Assembly (NCBI RefSeq): GCF_000420945.1 | Contig: NZ_ATVX01000005.1 | Coordinates: 186,001-250,000, forward strand | DNA length: 64,000 nucleotides | Source: Butyrivibrio sp. VCB2006 | GTDB taxonomy: Bacteria; Bacillota; Clostridia; Lachnospirales; Lachnospiraceae | Direction of reading: 5' to 3' | Part shown: positions 28,002 to 36,806 of the stretch, piece after piece | Numbering within the stretch: position 1 is the first letter of the stretch | Layout: every line of letters starts with the position of its first letter | The notes under the pieces: generated by a model | The model's input: the letters and a program-made list of their open reading frames with translations, nothing else | The model's database searches: none | Told to the model about the DNA's origin: nothing | Made by a program: the position numbers and the translations under genes

Positions 28002-28044
28002 TAGCACTTCTGTTCAGAAAAATCGATTTTTGTTAAGATTAAAT

Positions 28045-28083
28045 ATGCTATCATGTAAGAGTATTACATGATAGCATTTTTAG
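28045..28083 (+). terminator. Intrinsic terminator of the surface-protein operon
   Basis: A 14-bp perfect stem (28045-28058 with 28064-28077) around GAGTA, followed by TTTTTAG. The apex also reads TGTAA-N5-TTACA, similar to but one base longer than the palindromes before the other pectin genes; I treat this as coincidence. Confidence 0.85.
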
Positions 28084-28104
28084 TTTGTATTAAGGGAGAA
28101 TATT

Positions 28105-29679
28105 ATGAAGTTTAAGATTGTAGAAGTATTTAACAGGAGTGTGACAATAGAGCTTGAATCTGATTCAATTTTTCAGCAGAATCAGGAATATATAATAGAT
28201 ATTGACGGAAAAGAAGTCTATAGGGGAACTCAGAACGTGGTGTCAATGACAGGGCTTTTACCGGATCAGGAATATACAATTACAGTGAGATTTGGCGGCA
28301 CCGAGGAATGCCAGAAGTTTACAACAAAGCATGAATCAACCCTTCTTGATGTTAAGGCCTTTGGTGCGAAGGGAGATGGACAAACTCTTGATACTGCTGC
28401 AGTTCAGGCAGCAATAATGGCATGCCCCAAGGATGGAACAGTTTATCTTCCAAAGGGAGAGTATCTTGTGACACCTCTTTTTCTCAAGAGCAATATGACT
28501 TTGTTCCTGGATGAAGGAGCTGTGATTTTGGGAGATACCGATAGAAATCACTATCCGATTCTTCCGGGAATGATAAGAGATACAGATGAAAAGGGCGAAT
28601 ACAACCTTGGAACCTGGGAAGGAAATCCGCTTAACTGCTATGCTTCACTGATAACAGCTATTGATGCGGAGAACCTTGATATCATCGGACCTGGTACCAT
28701 TGACGGAAATGCCGGAAACAGTGACTGGTGGGTTAACGCCAAGGTTAAGAGAGGAGCATGGAGACCAAATGCCATGTATCTTGTAAGGTGCAAGAAGGTA
28801 AGGGTTCAGAATGTGCGCATTCAGAATTCTCCATGCTGGACAGTCCATCCATATTACAGCGATGATCTTGCATTCCTTAACCTTTATATTCACAATCCAT
28901 CAGATTCACCTAATACTGACGGTCTTGACCCTGAGAGCTGCAAAAATGTATTGGTTCTTGGAACTACAATTTCAGTTGGCGATGACTGCATGGCTATTAA
29001 GAGCGGCAAGTATTACATGAGCCTTAAACATCACAAGGTTACTGAGAATATAATCATCCGCAACTGTAAGTTTGAAAGAGGACATGGCAGCGTTACAGTT
29101 GGAAGCGAGGTTGCCGGTGGAGTTAAAAATGTCAGAGTATCACAGTGTATATTTGACGGTACAGACAGAGGACTTCGTATAAAGACAAGACGTGGACGAG
29201 GCGAGAGATCTGTTCTGGATGATATTCTTTTTGAGAACATTGATATGAATGGCGTACATATGCCATTTACTGTGAATATGTTCTACTTCTGTGATCCTGA
29301 CGGACATACAGACTATGTTCAGAATCAGAATCCTGCTCCGGTTGACGAGATGACACCGGTCATTGGATCTATAACAGGCAGAAATATTGAATGTAAGGGA
29401 GCAAGCGCAAGCATTGTATGCGCAGTAGGTCTTCCTGAAAGACCAATAGAAAAGCTTGTGTTTGAGAATATTACTGCAAGTTTCCTTCCGGAAAATGAGC
29501 GTGTTCCGGAAAGACCTGTCATGATGGATAATTTTGACGAGATGAGTGGCAGAAGTATTTATGCCAAGAACGTCAAAGAGTTAGTGGTTTCAAATATGAC
29601 AATTACCGGCAGTGTTGATAAAGAGCCGGAGCTTATTGGGGTAGAAAAGGCAAGTCTTGAGGGAGTATCCTATAACTGA
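28105..29679 (+). CDS. GH28-family glycoside hydrolase (polygalacturonase type)
   Basis: A 524-residue protein. Residues 1-80 are a fibronectin-III-like domain. From residue 85 (VKAFGAKGDGQ) the right-handed beta-helix of GH28 begins. The four catalytic blocks are NTDGLDP near 270, GDDCMAIKSG near 292, GHGSVTVGSE near 326 and RIKT near 358, with all three acid residues present. There is no signal peptide, so it probably cleaves imported galacturonan or rhamnogalacturonan oligomers in the cytoplasm. GH28 includes polygalacturonases and rhamnogalacturonases; the sequence does not settle which. It has an AAGGGAGAA ribosome site and stands after a terminator. Confidence 0.92.
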   Translation: MKFKIVEVFNRSVTIELESDSIFQQNQEYIIDIDGKEVYRGTQNVVSMTGLLPDQEYTITVRFGGTEECQKFTTKHESTLLDVKAFGAKGDGQTLDTAAVQAAIMACPKDGTVYLPKGEYLVTPLFLKSNMTLFLDEGAVILGDTDRNHYPILPGMIRDTDEKGEYNLGTWEGNPLNCYASLITAIDAENLDIIGPGTIDGNAGNSDWWVNAKVKRGAWRPNAMYLVRCKKVRVQNVRIQNSPCWTVHPYYSDDLAFLNLYIHNPSDSPNTDGLDPESCKNVLVLGTTISVGDDCMAIKSGKYYMSLKHHKVTENIIIRNCKFERGHGSVTVGSEVAGGVKNVRVSQCIFDGTDRGLRIKTRRGRGERSVLDDILFENIDMNGVHMPFTVNMFYFCDPDGHTDYVQNQNPAPVDEMTPVIGSITGRNIECKGASASIVCAVGLPERPIEKLVFENITASFLPENERVPERPVMMDNFDEMSGRSIYAKNVKELVVSNMTITGSVDKEPELIGVEKASLEGVSYN

Positions 29680-29732
29680 TAGCTGGATATTCGGATGTTT
29701 GGGAGATGTAAAAGTTGCCGGGAGATAATGTT

Positions 29733-31310
29733 ATGGTGTCTAAGAAAAAGTCTGTGTATGTAAAAGCAAATTTGATAGTGGTGGTAGTTGCCTTGTTTGT
29801 GGCTATTTTACAGGGTAACTACTTAACATCAATTACTTACGGTGAGTATGGCCAGGTACAGCTGGCACTACTATTTCTTATAGGTTTTGTAAGTCTCGCT
29901 ATTATTGTAAGTCAGAAGATGAAAGGAAACCTGGATACTCAGAAGGGGATTCTGTGGACTGTCTGGCTTGGAATGCTGATAAGGGCAGGATACGTTCTTT
30001 TTTATGATATATATACTCTTCAAAATGATGCTGGTACCTATACCGGATTTGGTACAGATACCATAAACAACGGACACATCGGATATATTGAGTATATTTA
30101 TAAGTTTTTCCATTTGCCTGATATGGATCCATATGATCATTTTGGATATTACCATCCACCGCTTCACCATACTATAGAAGCTGTCTGGATGACATTACAA
30201 AGACTTATTGGGGTTCCCGAGAAGCTGGCTTTTGAAAACCTGCAGGTGCCAACACTTATTTATTCAGGTCTTTGCATGGTGGTTATGCTTCATATATTGG
30301 AAAAGAGTGGAGTAACTGAAAAGCTTTGGATTCTCGGAATGAGCTTTTTTGCTTTTTATCCCAAAATGCTGGTTTTGGCAGGATCTATCAACAATGATAT
30401 TCTTGCACTGTTACTTCTTTTGGTAACCATTTGGAGAACCTTGGAGTGGATAGAGGATAAATCTTTTGCCAATATAATTAAGATTGCCTTGGCTCTTGGC
30501 TTTGGAATGATCAGTAAGCTGAATACCGCTATATGCGCATTCTCTATAGCCCTTATTTTCTTTATTTATCTGGTACAGGTTATAAAGACTGGAAACAGAG
30601 TTGGAATCAGGAATGCTTTCCTTGAGTATGTGGTATTTGGAGTGATCTGCATTCCAATCGGTCTGTCATACATAGTTAGAAATATTGTTCTCTTTGGAGA
30701 AAAGCCAGGAATTCCTTCGCCGGCTCTTATTCCAAACGAGTCTGTGATGTACACAGGCCCATATTCAGTTTGGTCAATAATTGGTATTCCTACACTGACG
30801 GATCTTCATGTGGAGTTTCCTTTCCATGTGTTAAGCGCCGCTTCAATTCATAATACATGGGTTATCTTATTCCAGACCGGGCTGTTTTCGGAGGCATTTC
30901 CGGCGGATATCGGAAGAGGCCTTTTGGCAATAACTCAGATAGCATATGTTGGAGCTATCATTGCGGGAGTTCTTTTAACTATCGTATTTATTGCAGGTTA
31001 TACCGGAAGACTGCTGGGTGAAATCAGAGAAAAAGAGGACTGTCTTAGAACAACATTTCTTCTTTTTACCTATGTATTTATGCTGCTAAGCTTTGGCCTG
31101 TATGTATTTAAGTATCCATATACCTGTAGCAGTGACTTTAGATATATGACGGCATCTTTGGTGTTTGTCGCTTTGGGCCTTGTGGATGTGTTTGAAAATC
31201 GACGTAAAAACTACTTTACAAGGGCTATTGCCTGGGTATCGGTTTGGAGTGTAGTTCTCTCTCTATCAGGGTCACTTATTTTCTACATGTTCTATAATCT
31301 TGCAGCCTGA
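29733..31310 (+). CDS. GT-C-type membrane glycosyltransferase (GT39/PMT-like)
   Basis: A 525-residue protein with about eleven transmembrane segments. The first extracellular loop contains QNDAGTY near residue 90 and a GYYHPPLHH motif near 138, an arrangement typical of GT-C enzymes that use lipid-linked sugars such as dolichyl- or undecaprenyl-phosphate hexose. I start it at the ATG at 29733, eight bases after GGGAG, rather than a TTG 18 bases upstream. Enzymes of this type glycosylate surface proteins or wall polymers. No partner polyprenyl-phosphate glycosyltransferase is adjacent. Confidence 0.78.
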   Translation: MVSKKKSVYVKANLIVVVVALFVAILQGNYLTSITYGEYGQVQLALLFLIGFVSLAIIVSQKMKGNLDTQKGILWTVWLGMLIRAGYVLFYDIYTLQNDAGTYTGFGTDTINNGHIGYIEYIYKFFHLPDMDPYDHFGYYHPPLHHTIEAVWMTLQRLIGVPEKLAFENLQVPTLIYSGLCMVVMLHILEKSGVTEKLWILGMSFFAFYPKMLVLAGSINNDILALLLLLVTIWRTLEWIEDKSFANIIKIALALGFGMISKLNTAICAFSIALIFFIYLVQVIKTGNRVGIRNAFLEYVVFGVICIPIGLSYIVRNIVLFGEKPGIPSPALIPNESVMYTGPYSVWSIIGIPTLTDLHVEFPFHVLSAASIHNTWVILFQTGLFSEAFPADIGRGLLAITQIAYVGAIIAGVLLTIVFIAGYTGRLLGEIREKEDCLRTTFLLFTYVFMLLSFGLYVFKYPYTCSSDFRYMTASLVFVALGLVDVFENRRKNYFTRAIAWVSVWSVVLSLSGSLIFYMFYNLAA

Positions 31311-31356
31311 AAAAGAGATGGTCGTCAGGTGACTTGTAATATTTGGAGATATTAAA

Positions 31357-31938
31357 ATGCTTAAATTTCTGAGAAAGTTTAAGATTACGACAATATGGCT
31401 TGCGCTGGTTCTTGCTTTTTGCCTTACGGGATGTACCAGTGAAAAAGCGGTAATTGCAGCTACCGAGAGAACTAGTGAAGAAGTAGTAATCGCAGCTACC
31501 GAGAGTACTAGTGAAGAAGCAGTAATCGCAGCTACTGAGAGTACAAGTGAGGAAGCAGCTGTTGCTGCCACGACAGAAGCTGCAAATATCCCGGATGAGA
31601 ATGGAGAATATACCTCCAGGGAAGATGTTGCACTGTATATACACACCTATGGGAAGCTTCCTTCGAATTTCATCACCAAGAAAGCTGCCAAGAAGCTTGG
31701 CTGGCCCGGAGGAAGTCTTGAAGAATATGCTCCCGGAAAGAGCATTGGCGGCGATTACTTTGGCAACTATGAAGGTCTTTTACCTAAGAAAAAGGGAAGA
31801 GAGTACCATGAGTGCGACATAGATACTAAGGGAAAGAGTAAGCGCGGATCAAAGAGAATCATTTATTCAAATGACGGGCTTATTTATTATACCGGGGATC
31901 ACTACGAATCCTTTGAGCTGTTATACGGAGAACCCTAG
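31357..31938 (+). CDS. Barnase-type guanyl ribonuclease, lipoprotein form
   Basis: A 193-residue protein. Residues 1-25 are a lipoprotein signal with lipobox LTGC (Cys26). Residues 31-76 are a tandem-repeat linker. Residues 85-190 form a microbial ribonuclease domain of the barnase family, with LPSNFITK, LGWPGGSL, APGKSIGGDYFGN and a complete active site: Glu152, Arg163, Arg167 and His182 match barnase Glu73, Arg83, Arg87 and His102. Barnases are exported and kill or feed on RNA outside the cell. Attachment to the membrane by a lipid and a long linker is unusual for a secreted ribonuclease. The barstar-type inhibitor gene follows 42 bases downstream. Confidence 0.9.
   Translation: MLKFLRKFKITTIWLALVLAFCLTGCTSEKAVIAATERTSEEVVIAATESTSEEAVIAATESTSEEAAVAATTEAANIPDENGEYTSREDVALYIHTYGKLPSNFITKKAAKKLGWPGGSLEEYAPGKSIGGDYFGNYEGLLPKKKGREYHECDIDTKGKSKRGSKRIIYSNDGLIYYTGDHYESFELLYGEP
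31447..31578 (+). repeat. 36-bp tandem repeat in the barnase linker
   Basis: Three full 36-bp units (31447-31482, 31483-31518, 31519-31554) and a partial fourth encode the 12-residue unit VVIAATESTSEE with small changes. The repeats are nearly identical at DNA level, so copy number may vary between strains and change linker length. Confidence 0.85.
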
Positions 31939-31980
31939 CACTTAGGTGGATTATCAGAGTTTTGTTTGATAGGAGCATAG

Positions 31981-32256
31981 ATGGAACAGGTCTATTATAT
32001 TGATCTTATGGAAGTTTACAGCAAGGAAGATCTGCAGGATTTATTGGTAAAAGAACTGCCTCTTCCGGATTATTATGGCAAAAACCTTGATGCTTTTAAT
32101 GATGCGCTCAGGGAGTTTGGGGATGAATGGAATGTGGTCTTCTATAATTCCAAGTTTGCTGAGCATAGATTAGGAAATTATTTTGAAGAGCTGAAGAGAT
32201 TATGCGGCGAAGCCTGCGAGGATATGCCGGGGCTTTTGATAAGATTCTTTCCGTGA
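31981..32256 (+). CDS. Barstar-family ribonuclease inhibitor
   Basis: A 91-residue cytosolic protein, the length of barstar. It has the inhibitor-helix block LPDYYGKNLDAFNDAL at residues 28-43. Asp37 and Asp41 align with barstar Asp35 and Asp39, the residues that plug the ribonuclease active site; Asn40 replaces barstar Trp38. It would bind and neutralise the ribonuclease made by the preceding gene before export. A GATAGGAG ribosome site precedes the ATG. The gene also lies 15 bases before the S66 peptidase gene, so the three may be cotranscribed. Confidence 0.9.
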   Translation: MEQVYYIDLMEVYSKEDLQDLLVKELPLPDYYGKNLDAFNDALREFGDEWNVVFYNSKFAEHRLGNYFEELKRLCGEACEDMPGLLIRFFP

Positions 32257-32271
32257 GATAGGAGGAAGATT

Positions 32272-33351
32272 ATGAGATATCCTGAGTTCTTGAAGCCGGG
32301 TGGAACAATCGGTTTTGTTGCTCCATCCTTTGGATGTACCTTTGAACCTTATATCAGCAGATTTGAAAATGCCAGAAAGAATTTTACCGAAATGGGTTAT
32401 AAGCTTGATATCGGTCCTAACTGCGACAAGGCAGAGGGAATCGGCATCAGCAACATCCCGGAAAAATGTGGCGCTGAGCTAAATGATTATTATAAGAGTG
32501 ATCAAAATGATGTCCTCATGTCCGTAGGCGGTGGAGAACTTATGGATGAGGTCGTTCCGTTTATTGATTTTAAGGGTGTATCGGAAGCAAAACCAAAGTG
32601 GTATATGGGCTATTCCGACAATACAAACTTTATTTTTCCATCTGTAACTTTGGCTGACACTGCGGCTATCTACGCACCCTGCGCAGGGGATTTCGGAATG
32701 GTGAAGTGGCATCCTGCAGTTTCAGATGCCTGGGACCTTATTACCGGCAAGAAGCTTTCATTTGAAAGTTATGATAAGTGGGAGATGGAGCTTCCTGAGG
32801 ACCCTGATAATCTGTGCAGTTACTACGTAACTGAACCTAACAGAATGAAGGTCTACCCAGTGGGCGGACAAAATGTAATTTCCGCTGAAAAACCTATAAT
32901 CGACGGCTCTGATATTCACGATGAAATAAGATTTTCCGGCCGTCTTATCGGTGGCTGCCTCGACTGCCTAGTCAATCTTGTTGGCACACCCTACGAAGAT
33001 GCCAAGGGCTTTTCCGAAAGGTACTCGGGCGACGGAATCATCTGGTTCCTGGAAGCCTGTGACCTCAACGTTTACAGTATCCGTCGCTCACTTTGGAACC
33101 TTCGTGAAGCTGGCTGGTTTTCACATGTTAAAGGCTTTTTGATCGGACGCCCTATGGCAGCTTTCGGCCAGGAAATGTTCGGACTTAACCAATACAACGC
33201 TGTCGTAGACGTCCTCAAAGAGTTCGACGTCCCAATCCTCATGGACCTCGACATCGGCCATCACCCGCCTATGCTCCCAATTATCTGCGGAGCCATGGCC
33301 CAGGTAACCTTTACCGACAACAAACTCAACATCTCCTACGAACTAAAGTGA
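32272..33351 (+). CDS. S66-family LD-carboxypeptidase / MccF-like peptidase
   Basis: A 359-residue protein of the S66 family. The N-terminal block GGTIGFVAPS is typical. The nucleophile is Ser in GYSDNT near residue 115; the Glu in WFLEACD and the His in DIGHHPPML near residue 328 complete the Ser-Glu-His set. There is no signal peptide. Members cleave LD bonds in recycled muropeptides or inactivate microcin C-type compounds (MccF); this one has the longer MccF-like form. Codon use shifts in the last third (from about 32930) to C-ending codons, unlike the first part and unlike most genes nearby. The stop is directly followed by a long inverted repeat. Confidence 0.85.
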   Translation: MRYPEFLKPGGTIGFVAPSFGCTFEPYISRFENARKNFTEMGYKLDIGPNCDKAEGIGISNIPEKCGAELNDYYKSDQNDVLMSVGGGELMDEVVPFIDFKGVSEAKPKWYMGYSDNTNFIFPSVTLADTAAIYAPCAGDFGMVKWHPAVSDAWDLITGKKLSFESYDKWEMELPEDPDNLCSYYVTEPNRMKVYPVGGQNVISAEKPIIDGSDIHDEIRFSGRLIGGCLDCLVNLVGTPYEDAKGFSERYSGDGIIWFLEACDLNVYSIRRSLWNLREAGWFSHVKGFLIGRPMAAFGQEMFGLNQYNAVVDVLKEFDVPILMDLDIGHHPPMLPIICGAMAQVTFTDNKLNISYELK

Positions 33352-33353
33352 AA

Positions 33354-34064
33354 CGCTTTCCACTCACAGCCGTTATCAGAGGCCGCTTTCGCATCCCAAG
33401 CCAGGGGCCTTTCGCTCACGCAAGAGATTTTTTTCGCCGCTCCTTGCCGGGAGTTCATGGCCTCAAAAGTCCGGTCCATAATTCCATGGCTCAAAACTCG
33501 CATTCTCGGCCCGTATTCGAGCAGGTGTTTGCGCCCGGCGAGTCTGAGATGGGAAATGACAATTTCTGATGTTCGAAAAGCACACTTTCCCGCGCCTCGG
33601 AGGACTTGTTTGAAGCAGGGCGGAAGAAATATTTATAAAGGAAAATGCCATATCGGTGCGTAGCACCTTAAAAAAGAGAAGAAATCTACTTCTTCAAGCT
33701 AGCTTGGAAGATAGATTTCTTCTCTTTTTATATGCTCGCTTTGCGAGCTATGGCATTTTCTACTAGACACTTTTCAACCGCCCTGCAAGTTTTGGCCGTA
33801 GATGGCGCATTAAAAGAAAGTGTGCTCGAACATCTAAGAAATGTTTCATTTCTCAGTGACGAGCTGGCGAAAATACTGCGCAGACAAGGGCCTATGATGC
33901 TCAGACATGTTGAGCCAAAACCGGAATTATGGACCGGACTTTTTCGGCTCATGAACTTTCCCCGACACTCACAAGGCGAAAAAATATCTCATTGCGAGTC
34001 GCTTGCGTCCCCTGGCTTGGGATGCGAAAGCGGCCTCCGGAAAACAGCTGTGAATGGAAAGCGG
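33354..34064. repeat. About 710-bp imperfect inverted repeat filling a convergent gap
   Basis: This 714-base gap has no credible gene. Its two halves are inverted copies. Perfect blocks include a 29-bp match (33379-33407 with 34009-34037) and a 21-bp match (33465-33485 with 33923-33943). Near-perfect blocks lie at 33354-33370 with 34047-34063, at 33569-33590 with 33818-33836 and at 33641-33652 with 33749-33760. Each arm begins two or three bases after a stop codon (33351 and 34066) with the same CGCTTTCCA sequence. Just inside, each arm has a small hairpin of different sequence (GGTGC/GCACC, GCTCGC/GCGAGC). The centre is a strong terminator. Confidence 0.85.
33671..33729. terminator. Bidirectional terminator at the apex of the inverted repeat
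   Basis: An 18-bp perfect stem (33671-33688 with 33712-33729), with A5 before and T5 after, and an inner hairpin AAGCTAGCTT. It can stop both the S66 peptidase and the GH105 transcripts. Confidence 0.88.
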
Positions 34065-34065
34065 A

Positions 34066-35211
34066 TTAGTTGTTTCGGCGAAGGATCTCTGTGTAGGCGA
34101 GGATCAGGGGTGCAACACCCTTGGCTTCGTTTTCTACGACGGGCTCTGAGAAGTAGTATTCGAGAGAGCCGTCGCGGTGCTGAGCTCCGCCGAGACCTGC
34201 TACGAGGCAGATGCCTCCAAGCTTAGGTGAACCGTCTTCGTTGCGAGAGAGGTATTTCTCTGTGATTCCATCAAAGGCTTTCATGGCTACTTCTTCGAAG
34301 CGCTTTGGAAGGTATCCGAGACGAACCCCCTTGAGAAGACCGTAGGCGATAAGTGCTGTACCGGATGTCTCAAGGTAGTTGCGGGAATCATCTTTTTTGT
34401 CTACAACCTGGTAGAACATGCCACTCTCATCCTGGAAAGGAATAAGTGCATTGGCAAGATTCTCAAGCATTGTCTGAAGGTATCTGTATTCATAGTACAT
34501 GGACTCGTCCATGGCCTGCGCTGTATCAACAAGGGCTACAGTGAACCAGCCAAGAGCTCTGAGCCAGAAGTTAGGGCTACAGCCAGTATCCTTATCAGCC
34601 CAGTACATGTCACGGCTCTCATCATAGCCATGGTAGTAAAGACCGGTCTTGGCATCCTTCATAAGAGCTTCTACATTCTTGAACTGCTTGAAGGAATCAA
34701 GGCATCCCTGCATCTTGTTGTAGCGGCGCTCATACTCCATGTAGAATGGCTGAGCCATGTACATTCCGTCGAGCCACACCTGATAAGGGTAGATATTCTT
34801 GTGCCAGAAGTTACCTGCATTGGTACGAGGCATGGTATCGAGCTGAGCTCTTACAGTATCCATTGCCTTTCTGTATTTCTCTTTGCCGGTAAGGTCATAT
34901 AATTTGAAAAGATTCTTGGATGGATTGATATTATCAAGGTTGTACTCTTCGGTACTGTAAGTTTTGATTGAGCCATCTTCCTGAACAAACCAGCCCACAA
35001 ACTTATCAGCAAAATCAAGGTACTTCTGATCGCCGGTCATCTCATATAATGAAAGAACAGCAGTGATCATACATCCATCAATATAGTTCCATTTATTTGG
35101 CTTCCCGCTAAGTACATTTTCAATGTTCCAGTAAGGGTGCTCTGCGTCGGATTTCTCAAGTAGAAAATCTACATATTCGCTGAGCATTTTGAAGGTTTCT
35201 TCTCTTGTCAT
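34066..35211 (-). CDS. GH105 unsaturated rhamnogalacturonyl hydrolase
   Basis: A 381-residue (alpha/alpha)6 enzyme close to YteR/YesR in length and motifs. Asp148 in WLDGMYMAQPF is the expected catalytic residue; GLYYHGYDES near 205 and WLRALGWF near 231 line the active site. It removes the unsaturated sugar left at the end of rhamnogalacturonan or galacturonan fragments by lyases. No signal peptide is present, so it acts in the cytoplasm on imported oligomers. A promoter with a 24-base palindrome lies just upstream. Codons near the 3' end are C-ending, as in the opposing S66 gene. Confidence 0.92.
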   Translation of the reverse strand: MTREETFKMLSEYVDFLLEKSDAEHPYWNIENVLSGKPNKWNYIDGCMITAVLSLYEMTGDQKYLDFADKFVGWFVQEDGSIKTYSTEEYNLDNINPSKNLFKLYDLTGKEKYRKAMDTVRAQLDTMPRTNAGNFWHKNIYPYQVWLDGMYMAQPFYMEYERRYNKMQGCLDSFKQFKNVEALMKDAKTGLYYHGYDESRDMYWADKDTGCSPNFWLRALGWFTVALVDTAQAMDESMYYEYRYLQTMLENLANALIPFQDESGMFYQVVDKKDDSRNYLETSGTALIAYGLLKGVRLGYLPKRFEEVAMKAFDGITEKYLSRNEDGSPKLGGICLVAGLGGAQHRDGSLEYYFSEPVVENEAKGVAPLILAYTEILRRNN

Positions 35212-35250
35212 TTTTTCTCCATCCCATCTAAATAATCAAAATAAACTGTA

Positions 35251-35297
35251 TAAAATGTAAGTGCTTACATTTTAGCATAGTCGCATTGTTTTACCAA
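35251..35297 (-). promoter_or_regulatory. Promoter with LacI-type operator for the GH105 gene
   Basis: On the minus strand, TTGGTA (35297-35292) and TAAAAT (35274-35269) are 17 bases apart. A palindrome of two perfect 11-base arms with a 2-base centre (35251-35274; core TGTAAGTGCTTACA at 35256-35269) overlaps the -10. This is the form of a LacI-family or cre-like operator, where binding would block RNA polymerase. Confidence 0.72.
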
Positions 35298-35372
35298 CAT
35301 ATTTTTTGTCATATTAAAGAAAAAGTCCATAAAGATAGAAGCTACCTTGGTTTGCGGTAAATCAGAGAATCA

Positions 35373-35401
35373 TTGACTAAAAGGGCTGTAAATAATAAGA
35401 T
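35373..35401 (+). promoter_or_regulatory. Predicted promoter of the M18 aminopeptidase gene
   Basis: TTGACT at 35373-35378 and TAAGAT at 35396-35401 with a 17-base spacer, 27 bases before the start codon. Confidence 0.6.
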
Positions 35402-35428
35402 AGTTTGGTATAAGAATGAGAGGTAATT

Positions 35429-36748
35429 ATGGCAACAAAAAAGACTTCAAATAATAGTTTATATAAGGATATTACCGGAAGAATGCTGGACTTTATCGAT
35501 GAGAGTCCTTCCTGTTTTCAGGTAATTGATAATCTCAAAAAACGTCTTGTTAAGGCAGGATATGTTGAGCTCAAAGAGTCAGATCTATGGAAGCTTGCTC
35601 CTGCAAAGGGCGGAAAGGGTGGCAAATATTTTGTTACCAGAAATGATTCTTCAATCATTTCATTCAGAATTCCCAAGAAGGATTTCAAGGGCTTTTACAT
35701 GATAGCAAGCCACAGCGATTCTCCTTCCTTCAAGATCAAGGAAAATCCTGAGATGGAAATGCCGGGAGCATATATTAAGCTCAATGTTGAGAAGTATGGC
35801 GGAATGCTCTGCGCAGAATGGTTTGACAGACCGCTTTCTGTTGCGGGAAGACTTATTGTAAGAGACAAAAAGGCAGGTGCTGTAACCAAGCTTGTTAACG
35901 TGGATAGAGATCTTTTGATGCTGCCTGCCCTGGCAATTCATATGAACCGCGAGGCCAATGACGGCTACAAGTACAATGCACAGAAGGATATGCTTCCAAT
36001 CTTCGGTGATGACAGCGCCAAGGACAAGTTCTTCGAGGTTGTTGCTAAGGCTGCCGGAGTCAAAAAAGAAGATATTCTGGGACATGATCTTTTCCTTTAC
36101 AACAGGGTTAAGCCTACAGTATGGGGCGCATCCGATGAGTTTATTGCAAGCTCGAGACTTGATGACCAGGAATGCGTATATACCACATTTGAGGGATTTT
36201 TAAATGCAGCGGACTCCGATAACGTGGCTGTTCACTGCGTATTTGATAATGAAGAGGTAGGAAGCGGAACCAAGCAGGGCGCAGCTTCAACCTTCCTTAA
36301 GGACACTCTGACAAGAATAAATGAGTGCCTTGGCAGAACTAATGAGCAGTATTTTACAGCAGTTGCTCAGAGTTTCATGATTTCTGCTGACAATGCACAT
36401 GCAATGCACCCTAATAACCCGGATAAGGCAGATCCTGTTAACAGACCGGTTATGAATAAGGGTATTGTTATTAAGTATAATGCCAATCAGAGATACACAA
36501 CTGATGCGGTTTCTGCAGCTACTTTTAAACTTATGTGTGAGAAGGCAGGGGCGCCTTTCCAGAGCTTTACAAACCGCTCAGATATGCCGGGTGGATCTAC
36601 ACTTGGTAATATCTCAACTTCTCAGGTTGCTGTTAATACAGTTGACATCGGTCTGGCACAGCTTGCCATGCATTCTCCTTACGAGACTGCAGGAAGCAAG
36701 GACCCTGAGTATCTTGCAGCTGTATCACAGGTATTTTACGAGAGCTGA
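35429..36748 (+). CDS. M18-family aminopeptidase
   Basis: A 439-residue metallopeptidase with the M18 blocks in order: SHSDSPSFK (first zinc ligand) near residue 94, SSRLDDQECVY near 240, DNEEVGSG near 273 (catalytic Glu-Glu), DNAHAMHPN near 324, and the C-terminal PGGSTLGN near 390. These enzymes form large tetrahedral dodecamers in the cytoplasm and remove N-terminal residues, often acidic ones, from peptides. An AGAGGT ribosome site precedes the ATG. It has its own promoter and is read divergently from the GH105 gene. Confidence 0.92.
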   Translation: MATKKTSNNSLYKDITGRMLDFIDESPSCFQVIDNLKKRLVKAGYVELKESDLWKLAPAKGGKGGKYFVTRNDSSIISFRIPKKDFKGFYMIASHSDSPSFKIKENPEMEMPGAYIKLNVEKYGGMLCAEWFDRPLSVAGRLIVRDKKAGAVTKLVNVDRDLLMLPALAIHMNREANDGYKYNAQKDMLPIFGDDSAKDKFFEVVAKAAGVKKEDILGHDLFLYNRVKPTVWGASDEFIASSRLDDQECVYTTFEGFLNAADSDNVAVHCVFDNEEVGSGTKQGAASTFLKDTLTRINECLGRTNEQYFTAVAQSFMISADNAHAMHPNNPDKADPVNRPVMNKGIVIKYNANQRYTTDAVSAATFKLMCEKAGAPFQSFTNRSDMPGGSTLGNISTSQVAVNTVDIGLAQLAMHSPYETAGSKDPEYLAAVSQVFYES

Positions 36749-36806
36749 TTGCTTATATATTTAGGTGCAGGGATGCAGCAATGTTTTTAGGAGGATTTTG
36801 GATTTA

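Noticed and set aside
28045..28083. A third pectin operator (TGTAA-N5-TTACA) before the GH28 gene
   Set aside because: Spacing is one base too long for the other two sites, and the 14-bp stem with T-run is fully explained as a terminator.
31447..31578. CRISPR-like repeat
   Set aside because: The repeats are directly joined without spacers, are in frame and encode a protein linker.
33463..33666. A 67-codon minus-strand frame in the left arm of the inverted repeat
   Set aside because: It has no ribosome site and is not preserved as a frame in the other arm.
33732..34226. A 164-codon + strand frame in the right arm of the inverted repeat
   Set aside because: It runs into the end of the GH105 gene, and the left arm, read in the matching sense, does not keep the frame except where DNA identity is perfect. 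The repeat is conserved as DNA, not as protein.
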